From Treponema sp. UBA4377 (lineage in GTDB: Bacteria; Spirochaetota; Spirochaetia; Treponematales; Treponemataceae): a stretch of DNA of 64,000 nt. Position 1 is the stretch's first letter, and each line of letters starts with the position of its first letter. The stretch spans positions 28,116-92,115 of the forward strand of contig DGRX01000015.1 in NCBI GenBank assembly GCA_002391235.1, in the 5' to 3' direction. Both the position numbers and the translations under genes were made by a program. The notes beneath the pieces were generated by a model. That model made no database searches. It had not been told where the DNA came from and was given only the letters and a program-made list of their open reading frames with translations. Shown here in pieces: positions 50,167 through 60,600 of the stretch.

Positions 50167-53100
50167 CTAATTCCTTACCGTTATCGGGAAGCTGGCGTCG
50201 TGCGTGTAGCCCATGTAGGTGGCGGTAATCTTGAGGATGTAGGTGTCTGGTTGCGGCATCGCGGCGGCAGGAATTGTTACCGTCAGACCGTTCGCCGTGA
50301 TGCTTGCGCCGCTTGCAATCTTTTGGCCGCCGTTGTAAAGCGCGGCTGTCCAAGTTACGGCAGGGTTGTCGCTTCCTTCGCCGGTGGCTGGAACGGTTCC
50401 GCTGCCAGGTGTGGCGCCCTTTACGTAAAGTTTATGGTCGCTTGAATGGTATTCAAGGTTGGGAGCCTCGGGCGGGGTTTCTTCCGACGGGAACTTGCCG
50501 TCTGACAGTTTGCGCTCGGCGGTTATCGTGACGTTAAAGGTCTTGGCAACGTTGGGCTTTGCCATCGCGCCGTCAAGGGCCGTAGTAATCTTAAAGTCGG
50601 TCGGGTCATACATGGCGCCGCCGGACACGGCAAAGGCCGCCTCGCCGTCCTTGTCGGTGACGCCGTAGCCGTTTTCGGCCACAAAGATCAAGCCAGGCTT
50701 TTTGGAATTGGTTCCAGGATAGCCGTAGCCAGAGGTGAAGCTCTTTGAATCGCCGGCCTTTGGCTTGTCTTCGGCGTTTATGTACGGAATGTTGACGCCA
50801 ATTTTGCTGTCCGCTACGCTGCCTGAGATTTGAATGTAAGCCATGTTGGCGTTGGTCTCGTTGGGAGCAAGATATGGACGGAAAACATTGGCCTGGCGGC
50901 TTACGCTCGCGTCGTTCTTGTCGGGAGCGGTGTTGTCGTAAATAATGTTTTTTCCGCTAAGCGTGAATTCCGCAAGTTTCGTAATAGGGCTGTCGGACTT
51001 AAAATAAACAGCGCCGTTGTTGTTGTCGTTCGCGTAAAGCGCCGTGTTCTGAGTTATCACGCAAGAAGCAAGGGTAACGCTTGGATTTACGCCATATTCG
51101 CTGTAAATCGCCGAGCCGATGGCGGCCTTGTTGCCCTTTATGACGCAGTTTGTTAGCGAAACTTGACCAGCGGTAGTGTTGTAAATCGCGCCGCCCGCCG
51201 CTTTGACAAAGCTAGAAACGCAAGAAGCGGAGTTTCCGCTGATTTCCACATTTGTAAAGTCCAAAGTGCCGCCCTTATTAAATACGCCGCCGCCATTAGT
51301 CGGATAAATTGCGTTTCCTGTAATCGAGCCGCCTGTCATGACAAGGGTTCCTTGATTGCATACGCCGCCGCCGCCTTCGGTTCCAGAACCAGTCGTAGTG
51401 AGGCAGCCGTTGTCGCGGATAACGCAGTTGTTGCAAGTCAATTTTGCGCCGCTTGAAATGCAGAGGGCGCCGAAACTATACTTGCTTCGGCCATTTTCGT
51501 AAATCTGAACGTTTTCAAAGACATGGTTCGTTCCCATGCTGACATTTACGCCCGCTCCCGCTCCAGAAAAGTTTCCATAGACGGAGCCGTTCTTGTAAGT
51601 CACGGTTCCGCCGCCAATGTATAGGCCGCCGCCATATTGCGCGCTGCCGGACGCATAATAGCCGCCCGTAATGTTTATGTCCTCTATGTTTACAGTTCCG
51701 GCGTTAACAAACATAACGCCGCGCAAACGATTAGATGTGTCGCTAACGTCTTGACCGCCGCTAATCGTTCTTCTCGCGCCGTCGCCCTTTATGTTAAGGA
51801 CAAGGCCGGCCGGCAATGTGCCAGAACCAAAATAAACCTGCGCAAAGTAATTTCCGCTCTCAGTCCAAGCAAAGTCCGCCGGCGGCGTGAGGTCGCTCAA
51901 AAGGCGGATGTTAAGAATTGTGTTGGGGACGTAGTCGCCTGCGTCGAGGCCGTCTTGGATTTGTTGCACGGCCTTTTGGATTGTTCTGTAAGGCTTGGCC
52001 CTGCTGCCTTCTCCGTCGGCGTTAGAGCCTGATTCCTTGACAAAGAAGTTTGTGCAAACGGCGCGGCAGTTCCAAACGACTGGCTCGCTGTCGGCGTACA
52101 GGGGCTTTCGGACAAAGGCCTTTACGTAGGTCGTTCCCGCGGGAATGCTGATGTTGCCCGACACGCCCGAAAGCGTTCCTGTCCTGATTAAAGTGCTGGT
52201 ATTAAGCGCCGTTCCTCTATGAAGCTCGTATACAAGATACGCGTTGGACGGGTCGTAATCGTAGCGCCTGATTTCGTTTCCATCGCCGTCTGTCAAGCCG
52301 CCTGCGGTCTTGGCATCGGCGCGAATTGTTATCCATGCGCTTCCGTCATCAGGATTTTGGCCGACGGTGTTTTTGGTGGTGGAATAGTTTTTGTCAAAGG
52401 CTTCCGTTCCGCCAACAAGGTACGCGTCGGGAGCGCTAAGCTTAAAGCCGCGCGCGCTTACGGCAACGCTAGAGCTAAGGCCCGCGCTGTCCGTGACTGT
52501 AATCGTGTAAACCCTTTGGTTTTGGTCAACATCGTCGCCGGTCATAAAGTAGGCGTCCTGGGCTTGGGTTGTTCCGGTTTCCGGGGTAAAGTCCAAACCG
52601 GTGACTTGGTTTTTGGCCAAAGTTATTCCGCTCGGAACGGAAGAAGAAAGCGCCGCTCCGCTTGGATAAGAAATGGTTCCTGTAGTGATTGTAGGTTCAA
52701 AAGCGTTTCCGTTTACGCTTACGCTTGTTATGTCGGAATGGTAGCTGTTGATAGCGGAAGAGCCGGGCAGCTTAAAGCAGACAACCCATTTGGAGCCGCC
52801 GGTGGACTCGTTTGTCTGGACTACAAGCGCTCCGCTTGGAGACGGCGGAGGGGCGTTGCTTGAAAGCTTTAGCTTGTCGTAAACGCCAAAAGACGCGTGC
52901 GAAACCGGATGGTAAAGGCGGACTACAGGAGAAATGTCGTCGCCCAGCGGATGCGCCCTTAAAAAATCGGACGGATAGGTTACGTATATTTTTGAAGTGT
53001 CGCTCGCGTCCTGCTCTATTAAAACCGAGATTGCGTCCGACCAAATAGGAGAAGCGCCGCTTTCGCCGGCCATGCTAAATTCCATGTTGCTGCCGGCGGT

Positions 53101-53385
53101 AAAGTGATAGCGCTGGGGATTTCTCAAAAGCAAGGTGACTTTGCACTCTTGGTCATAGGGAAAGCAAAAGTTTCCGTGTTTGTCGGTGGGAGCGCTGGCC
53201 GGATCAAGCTCAAAAGAGCTGACGGCGGCGGTGGATGTCATTTCTTTAAAGTAAGAGGAAACCTTGTTTTGGAAGGATTTTCCGTCCATGCCCATGTTGG
53301 AGCACGAGGAAAAAGCCAAAACCGCGGCCGCAAGCAAGGCCGCAAAAAAGCGAACGGCAGTGTTTTTCCTCAAACCGACTTTCAT
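50167..53385 (-). CDS. large surface lipoprotein with parallel beta-helix
   Basis: A 1072-residue protein; signal peptide with lipobox FSSC, Cys28. The ATG at 53385 is chosen: an in-frame start 17 codons upstream lacks a signal-peptide context, and AGGAAGAG precedes 53385. Residues to about 420 hold beta-sandwich/Ig-like segments. From about 440 a right-handed beta-helix starts with VKESGSNADGEGSRAKPYRT and continues with GGG-rich rungs (TGGYYASGSAQYGGGLYIGG, NGGGVFNKGGTLDF). The C-terminus (about 960-1072) is another Ig-like unit. Likely an outer-membrane adhesin-type protein. It may be truncated, since a DUF1566 tail follows out of frame. Confidence 0.78.
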   Translation of the reverse strand: MKVGLRKNTAVRFFAALLAAAVLAFSSCSNMGMDGKSFQNKVSSYFKEMTSTAAVSSFELDPASAPTDKHGNFCFPYDQECKVTLLLRNPQRYHFTAGSNMEFSMAGESGASPIWSDAISVLIEQDASDTSKIYVTYPSDFLRAHPLGDDISPVVRLYHPVSHASFGVYDKLKLSSNAPPPSPSGALVVQTNESTGGSKWVVCFKLPGSSAINSYHSDITSVSVNGNAFEPTITTGTISYPSGAALSSSVPSGITLAKNQVTGLDFTPETGTTQAQDAYFMTGDDVDQNQRVYTITVTDSAGLSSSVAVSARGFKLSAPDAYLVGGTEAFDKNYSTTKNTVGQNPDDGSAWITIRADAKTAGGLTDGDGNEIRRYDYDPSNAYLVYELHRGTALNTSTLIRTGTLSGVSGNISIPAGTTYVKAFVRKPLYADSEPVVWNCRAVCTNFFVKESGSNADGEGSRAKPYRTIQKAVQQIQDGLDAGDYVPNTILNIRLLSDLTPPADFAWTESGNYFAQVYFGSGTLPAGLVLNIKGDGARRTISGGQDVSDTSNRLRGVMFVNAGTVNIEDINITGGYYASGSAQYGGGLYIGGGTVTYKNGSVYGNFSGAGAGVNVSMGTNHVFENVQIYENGRSKYSFGALCISSGAKLTCNNCVIRDNGCLTTTGSGTEGGGGVCNQGTLVMTGGSITGNAIYPTNGGGVFNKGGTLDFTNVEISGNSASCVSSFVKAAGGAIYNTTAGQVSLTNCVIKGNKAAIGSAIYSEYGVNPSVTLASCVITQNTALYANDNNNGAVYFKSDSPITKLAEFTLSGKNIIYDNTAPDKNDASVSRQANVFRPYLAPNETNANMAYIQISGSVADSKIGVNIPYINAEDKPKAGDSKSFTSGYGYPGTNSKKPGLIFVAENGYGVTDKDGEAAFAVSGGAMYDPTDFKITTALDGAMAKPNVAKTFNVTITAERKLSDGKFPSEETPPEAPNLEYHSSDHKLYVKGATPGSGTVPATGEGSDNPAVTWTAALYNGGQKIASGASITANGLTVTIPAAAMPQPDTYILKITATYMGYTHDASFPITVRN

Positions 53386-53407
53386 TGCACTACTCTTCCT
53401 ACTATAC

Positions 53408-53436
53408 AATATAGCGCAAAATCCCATTTTTTTCAA
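53408..53436 (-). promoter_or_regulatory. promoter of the beta-helix lipoprotein
   Basis: On the minus strand TTGAAA (53436-53431), 17 nt, TATATT (53413-53408); leader about 16 nt containing AGGAAGAG. Confidence 0.72.
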
Positions 53437-53510
53437 GTTTTTTTTGAATTTTTAGGGAAAATTTCGGAAAAAAAGATAAATTATCGACAACTATTTATAC
53501 CTTATATACA

Positions 53511-53546
53511 GGGGAATCGCAAAGACGAGGTTCCCCAAAATTTTTT
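53511..53546 (+). other. hairpin and T-run ahead of the Rpn-type gene
   Basis: GGGGAA/TTCCCC (53511-53516/53531-53536) followed by AAAA and six T residues, 17 nt before the ATG at 53563. It has the form of a weak terminator or attenuator in the leader. Confidence 0.45.
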
Positions 53547-53562
53547 ATGCGAGGTATAAGAA

Positions 53563-54375
53563 ATGGGAAAAAAATTTGAAGATTTGACGTTCGGCGACGA
53601 CTGGATGTTTCAAGCAGTGTTACGCGACCCAGAGATTAGCGCGGAAGTTGTGGAACTGCTTTTGGGTATCAAGGTTAAGCGCGTGGAGTACCCTGAACTT
53701 GAAAAAGTCATTGAACCCTTCTACACCACAAAGGGCGTTCGTCTTGACGTTTACTTAAAGGATGAGGACAAGGTAATCGATGTTGAGCTCCAGTCCTACG
53801 AGATGGCGGCCTTGGGAAAGCGAATGCGCTACTACGAGGCCATGCTCGACATGGACGCGCTAATGAAGGGCGAACCATACGACAAGCTGAAGGACAGCTA
53901 CATTCTGTTCATTTGCAAAAACGACCCCTTCAAAGACGCCAATGAGAAATCTTTCGGCCTGCCGCGCTATTCGTTTAGGAACGTCTGCCAAGAAAATAAT
54001 TGCGTAAATTTGGATGACAAAAGTTTAAAAGTGATTTATAATGCAACCGCGTACGAAAAGGAGAAGGACGAACGCGTAAGAGCCCTGCTCCGCTTTGTGC
54101 AGACCAACGAGTCCGGCGAGGACGACCTTACAAACAGGCTTGCAGCTCTCGTTAAAAAGATGAAGGAAAACGAAGAATTACGGCAGGAGTACATGGCGAT
54201 GAATTTGCATGACTACGACATGATAAGAAAAGGCGCGCAAGAAAAAGCCGTGGAAGACGCTCGAAACGCTCTTGCGATGAACCTGTCAGCTGAACAAGCC
54301 GCGCAAATCACCGGCCTTTCCCTAGAGCAAGTGCTGGAACTGCAAAAGGAACTGGCCGCGGCCCCAGCAAACTAA
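53563..54375 (+). CDS. Rpn/PDDEXK-family nuclease (putative transposase class)
   Basis: A 270-residue member of the PD-(D/E)XK_2/Rpn group. Near the start EDLTFGDDWMFQAVLRD; nuclease core D62...E75-x-Q77 (RLDVYLKDEDKVIDVELQ); then MRYYEAMLD. These genes are abundant in treponemes and are annotated as transposases or recombination-promoting nucleases, although mobility is seldom shown. The C-terminal helix SLEQVLELQKELA recurs in the remnant downstream. No inverted repeats flank it. Confidence 0.85.
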   Translation: MGKKFEDLTFGDDWMFQAVLRDPEISAEVVELLLGIKVKRVEYPELEKVIEPFYTTKGVRLDVYLKDEDKVIDVELQSYEMAALGKRMRYYEAMLDMDALMKGEPYDKLKDSYILFICKNDPFKDANEKSFGLPRYSFRNVCQENNCVNLDDKSLKVIYNATAYEKEKDERVRALLRFVQTNESGEDDLTNRLAALVKKMKENEELRQEYMAMNLHDYDMIRKGAQEKAVEDARNALAMNLSAEQAAQITGLSLEQVLELQKELAAAPAN

Positions 54376-54428
54376 GCGAACATAAAAAAAATACTTTTTT
54401 TCCAAAAAAAAATAAATTTTTTTGACCA

Positions 54429-54691
54429 ATCACCTACGTAAGGCTTGTGGGAAGAATTTCCGACAACAAGAAGAGGAGATAATCGCGATGTGTTTGACGG
54501 AATATGACGAAGAAAGCGCCATTCGCGGCTGGAAACAGGACGGCCGTCAATAAAAAGCCGAGGAAGCCGCAAAAACAATGTTATCTGATCATCTCCCTAC
54601 CGATAAAGTTGCGCTTTATTCCGGCCTTCCCCTAGAGCAAGTGCTGGAACTGCAAAAAGAATTGGCCGTCCAGCCCGCCCCAGCAAACTAA
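54429..54691 (+). pseudogene. degenerate C-terminal fragment of a second Rpn-type gene
   Basis: One frame from 54429 to 54691 reads FRQQEEEIIAMCLTEYDEES, then an in-frame TAA at 54551-54553, then KAEEAAKTMLSDHLP and finally GLPLEQVLELQKELA before a stop. The last part is nearly identical in DNA to the end of the intact gene (54323-54360 versus 54622-54659). It fits a decayed or partly deleted tandem copy. Confidence 0.72.
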
Positions 54692-54699
54692 ACGGGGGA

Positions 54700-57600
54700 C
54701 TACCTATACCAATCGTTGTTTCCAGTACTGTATCCATACTGGCCAAGAGTGCCTACGATGGCGTTTATAAGGCTGGTCTGGCTTGAAAAATAACTATCCA
54801 CGCTATATTCAGTATTTCCGCTCTTGGCTTTCCAGCCGGAAGTGACCTGGAATGTAATCGAGGTTAAGCTCGACGCCCTCCATAGGAAATTGCGGCCAAG
54901 TTTTCGCACCGAACTAAGAACGGTAAACGATGTCAACGCTGTACAATCTTGGAAAGCTTGTTCTCCTATCTCCGTAATGTTGCTGGAATAATTCACAGTT
55001 TTCAGCGCTGAACACCCCTCAAACGCTTGATCCGGTATTTTTGTCACGCTAGTGTTGTATGGCAGAGTTACCGTAGTAAGGGATTTGTTGTTTGAAAGGA
55101 ACATTTCACCCAAGCTGGTTACAGTGTTAGGAATCGTCAAGGAAGTGAACTTGCACCAGTTGAACGCCAGCCTGTCTATGGTCGTGACGCTTGACGGAAT
55201 TGTAACTGATGTTAAACCCGCATTAAAGAACGCGCTGTCACCAATTTCTGTAAAGCCGGAAGGAATGCTAATGGAAGTAATTTTACCGCATCCATACAAC
55301 AGGCTGGCGGGCACTTTCTTGCTTGTCAATCCGCTTGGAATCGTAAAGCTTGTGAGGCTTGAACAGAACTCAAACGCACCGTCTCCAAGAGAAGTGACTT
55401 GAGTATATCCTGTTATGCTTGTCATATTGGAGCAATAGGCAAAAGCGTTCTTTCCTATAGACGTTACCGTAGTCGGCAATTTGACAGCAGAAATTGCGTT
55501 ACACTGTGAACCACTGTCAATGGCCGGCCAGAAAGCGTTCTCAGGAATGCTCGTGATGGTTGTGCCAGAAAGATCTATCACTATGCTAGGCATATTTTCA
55601 TCGCTATAGTTCTTATAGGTGTTATACAAGGCGTCCCTTATACCAAGGATTTGCTGCGCGGTAGGATTGCCTGTCAGCTTAAGAGTTCCGCCTTTTGTAA
55701 GCGTGGCTACCGCCGCAGCCGCGTTAGCTGGCGCAACCGCAGCGCCTTTATTAAGATAGCCTGTTGTCTCAATATACCAGACGGTACCATCTGATGGAGC
55801 TCGCACCTTAAACTTATTTGATGCCGCAGACGCGCTGTCACTGCCCATTACCGGTGAAGTTGTATTGTAAGTGTAAGGAACAATAGTAGCAACATTACTG
55901 GCGCTTGGAACATTATTTCCGGTGACTGCGATTTTTATACCATTTCCAAGGTAAACGTCATTTTTTTTGGCAGTTCCATTGTAAGGAACGCTCGCTCCGC
56001 CTGCAAAGGTGATGTCTTTTTGAGCGTATATAGCGCCCCCCATATCCGTGACGCTAGTATTTTCATTACCGGAAGTTCCGCCAATAATACCGCCGGACAT
56101 AGTAAAGGAGCTGCCAGAAGTATTGCTTACATGCACTCCGCCGCCGCCTTGGTTAGCGGAATTCTTATAGATTGAGCCGGCGCTCATTTCTATTGAGCCG
56201 CCAGCTAAGGAAATACCGCCGCCAAATTTAGCGTGATTACTATAGATATTTCCGCCGCTGATTATACACTTCTTTGAATTGCAGCAAATTCCGCCGCCAT
56301 ATCCATTTAATGCATTGTTGTAACGTATATAACCTTTGGCAATTTTTAACTGTTCCTCTTTTCCGCTATAATAAATGCCGCCGCCGTTAAAACCATTGCC
56401 GCAACAGTTATAGGAAATGCCGCCATCAAAAGTGTCAGCGACATTTGACGCATTAGTGTATCCAAGCAAAACACTGGTGTTATCATCATTGGCGTACACT
56501 CCGCCACCGTTTTTAGCCGCATAGTTTGAGCATGCATTTGGGCCTGTCGCATAACCGCCAGCCGAAGCTCCTATAACCGCCGATCCATACATATACAACT
56601 TTGCGCCAACTAAACCAACGCCGCCACCGTGCGAACTTGCCTTGTTGCCGCTGATATTGCCGCCGGACATCGTAAAGGTAGAGCTATAAGCATAAACGCC
56701 GCCGCCCGAAGGGCTGTCATCATCTGAATAAGTTGCAGTATTGTTTTCTATCGATCCGCCATTCATAGTCAGGGTTTTGGCAGAATAAATTCCGCCGCCA
56801 ACCCAGGAATAATTATAAGAAACATTTCCTGACTTGATTACGCATTCACCGTTTGCATTATAAATACCGCCGCCCTTTCCGGCATTTACAGTGTTGCCGC
56901 TTTTTCCAATCGCATAATTTTGAGTAATGCCGCCAGTAAATTCTGCTACATGAGTATTCTGAGAGTCAGTGTAAACATCATAGCCAAGATACAGTTTTCC
57001 CGCATTTAAGATTCCGCCACCCAAGTTTGTAGCGTAATTTCCGGTAGAAGCTGTCGCAGGTCCAGTTCCTGTTCCTCCAATACGCGCATCTCCAAATATA
57101 AGGAGCTTTCCGTAATTCGCTATGCCGCCGCCGCTTGTCGCTTTGTTTTCTGTTACCACCACGCCACCGGACATATACACCGTAGAATCAAAAGAAATAT
57201 ACACTCCTCCGCCATTTGTGGCCCAGCCTTTTATAATTTTAAGATTTCTAATCGAAACAGAAACCGCTGTATCAATTTTAAGCGTATGATTGTCATCGCC
57301 AAGAGATGCAAAACCACCATTTAATATTGCAGTCGATGATGCGTTGCTTAATGGATTTCCATCTAAGATTATTTTGCTCGCCAATCCTGTTTTATTGGTT
57401 GTATCTTTTGCCGGAACAGTCTGAGCGCCGCCAAGAGTTCCGTCGATTTTTATCGTAAAGTCTTTGCCTGTTGTCCAGCACTGCTCTACTGCCTTTTTTA
57501 TCGTTGCATAAGGTTGAGATTTAGTTCCGCGGTTTGAATCGTTCGGAGCTTTTCCGCCGGTCGCATTTGTTCCAACGCCAGTAGAAAGGGTTCCGCTGTT

Positions 57601-60600
57601 GTAAGTTCCCGCAACCCAAATGTCAGCGTTTATTTTGCCTTTATGCGTTGAATCATATAGAACGCTCCATTCGCTGTCGGTAATCTTAAAGTATTGAGAG
57701 TTTGTTGTATTGCAGCTTGCTCCGCCAAGAACATAAGAGCCGCGTTTCCAATTTGAAGGAGTCAACGACATTTTATTGTTCGTTTTGTTTCCCTCACCTT
57801 TATAGTCGCCTTCAATGGTAACAACATTGTCACCTGCCAAATAAACATCGTTTGTCGTTAAGCTTCCGGCATAAACAGTGGCGCTGCCCTTAACTTTAAA
57901 CGTTCCGCCTTGGTAAATCGCGCCGCCTGCCGTTGAGGCGGTATTCTGTGAGGAAGTAGTAGAGCCGCCGATTGTTCCGCTCTGCATGTCAAGAATCGTT
58001 CCGGTCGCGACATAAACTCCGCCGCCATTTACGGCCGTGTTGCCGGTGATATTGACGCCCGAGGAAAGAGTGACGCTCGCGCCTGTTTTTGCAATGTTGA
58101 TTCCGCCGCCGTTGCCGGAGGTCTTTCCGCCGGTAATCGTAATGTCCTGGATTGTGACAGGAACGGTTGAATTCACTTTAAGCGCGCTTCCGGTTGCGTC
58201 TGCTGTTGTAGGCGCCGTTGTGTAGCGTTTTATCGTTCCAAACGATGAGCTGGAAAGTCCCTTCAATGTAAGCGCCGAGGCGTTTGACGTAGTAGTAAAG
58301 GTGTCGGGAATTTCCTGGGCGACTGGATAGGTTGTTCCGACAATTGTGACGACCGCAGGCGAACTTGCGTCTTCAAAGACGGCAACCGCGTCAGAAATAA
58401 ATTTGAAGGGCTTGCTCTTTGTGCCAAGGCCGCCTTCTGTTGTTGTAAGGCCTTTTCCATAGTCCACGCCGGAAACTGTTGTTGAAGAAGCGCCAGCGAC
58501 GTAAACGTCCGCGGTAATTGCGACATAGTTCTTTTCTGTAGTTTCGCCAGCATTTTCTGTTTTCTTAAATTTCGTCCAGTCGCCGTCGTTGTCGGCAAGC
58601 GCGATTTTTTTCCATAAGTTTTCATTTACAGATACGCCAGACCCTGCCAGAACAATCTTTTTTCCGCGCTTGTATTCATTCGGCGTAAGCGCCCCAACGC
58701 TTACAGAAACACTCGTTCCGGTTGCGAGTCCGTTTGAGCGGGGGCTAAGGGTGCCTGTGACGGTGACGGTCCTGCCGTTGTAAAGGTAAACGTCGTTTTT
58801 GCCCGTGCCAGAAACCAAGACTCCGCTGTTATTTTTTACGCCGCTAGGAATGTAGGCCGAGCCGTTTAAGTTAAAGGTTCCATAGACGTAAACCGCTCCG
58901 CCATGAACGTCGCCAAGGCCATTAACTTCGTTTTCGGAAATAATTCCGCCTGACATAGTAAAAGTTCCGCTGGCAGAAACCGCTCCGCCAAGATTCTTCG
59001 CAGAGTTGTGGGAAATAGTTCCCCCCAGCATTTTAAACTCACAGCTGGTGTTTATGGCAAGTCCGCCTCCGCTAGACAAGCCTTTGCCTGCGGCAACATT
59101 ACCCATATCCGTCGTATCGCCGCCTATTGTTCCGCCGTTCATTACGGCAGATCCGCCTTTTAAATAAATGCCGCCTCCGTCGGTGGATTTGTTGGCATAT
59201 ATTTTTCCGCCGTTTATGGTCAAACTTCCGCTTTCGTTATACACGCCGCCGCCTGGAGTGCTGACAGCGCCCCAACCTTCGGAGTATGCGTTATAGTCGG
59301 TGGCGTTGTAGGAGATTTCTCCGCTGGCTATTATTAGAGTTCCTAAGTTCGCGATGCCGGCGCCGCCTTGGTTGGACCAGTTTCCGCGCACGCCGTAGCC
59401 GTCGGCAAGCGCATAGCCGGTTTCCGCTACGCCGCTTTCGTTACAGCCAATGTATACGCTACCTTCGTTGCAGATTCCGCCGCCTTCTCCAATTTCCAGA
59501 TTGTTGGCCCCGCTTTCATTTGTCGCCGCGGATTTGTCGCCAACCAAAGACTTTCCGCGCATAAAAAGCTTGGCCTCGCTTTTGACATACACGCCGCCGC
59601 CGCAGTTTACGTTGCCGTTCGCCAAATTTCCGCTTACCCACGCCCCGTCAGAGAGGGTCACGCTTCCGGCGTTGATTGTGACGCCGCCGCCGGTATAACT
59701 AGTTATGCTGTAGCCACCGGTAATCTTTAGGTTTTCTATCGTGACGGGAACGCTTGTGGCTACCGTAAGGGCAGTTCCTGCCCCAGCAGCGCCGCCGGCG
59801 TTTATCTCGTCAGAGGGAACATACGCGTTTGTTCCGCTTGTCGGCAAGGCAGCAAGTCCCGTAAGTTTTATCGCCGTACATGTTGAGGCGACCGAGGCAG
59901 GGATTTCCTGCGCGCCGCTAACGCTTCCGTCAACGTAAATCGTTCCGTGGCTTGCATCCAAAAGCGCCGCCGCTTTTGCTATTGTCTTAAATGGATACGC
60001 TTTGTTTCCGATTGTGTTCTCTACATTTTCGCTGTCTTTATCGACGCCATTTGCGGCCACATAAATGTCCGCGTCGATTTTTGCTTTTTTGTCGCTGTCG
60101 TAAATTGGCGTGTCCCAGCCTGTTTTTGTAAAGTCAAATTTTTTTACAATGTCTTCCGTAATGGCGGAAAGATGCTCGCCCGACTCAATGAATTGCGTTC
60201 CGCGAGTCCAAGACTGCAGCGAGACGACGATTCCTTTATCCGCAACGTCGCTAAGGTTGCCGTCTACGGTAAGGACTTTTCCGCTTTCAAGATATACGTC
60301 AGAGTTGTTGCCGCTGAACGAGCCGCCCTTCATCGTTACTTTTGTCGAGTCGCCCGTAATGTTTACGCCGATTTTTCCGCCGGTGATTAAGCAGCCTTCG
60401 TCTATCGTAACTTTTGAGCCGCCAAAAACGTTTAACGCAACTCCGTCACCCAGTCCGCTAGTGGATCCAAGTATTTTTATATTCTTAAATGTTATGGGAA
60501 TATCTGTCGAAATGTTTACGGCCGGAGCTGTAGCGACTGCAGACTTTATGCAGTCCGTGTCGGAGCCGCTTGTTCCGATAATCGTAAGCGACTTGGCGTT

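Noticed and set aside
59286..60390. Several + strand frames of 60-150 codons over the 2345-residue lipoprotein
   Set aside because: Arginine/valine-rich reverse-strand shadows of glycine- and alanine-rich repeats; no start signals or domains.
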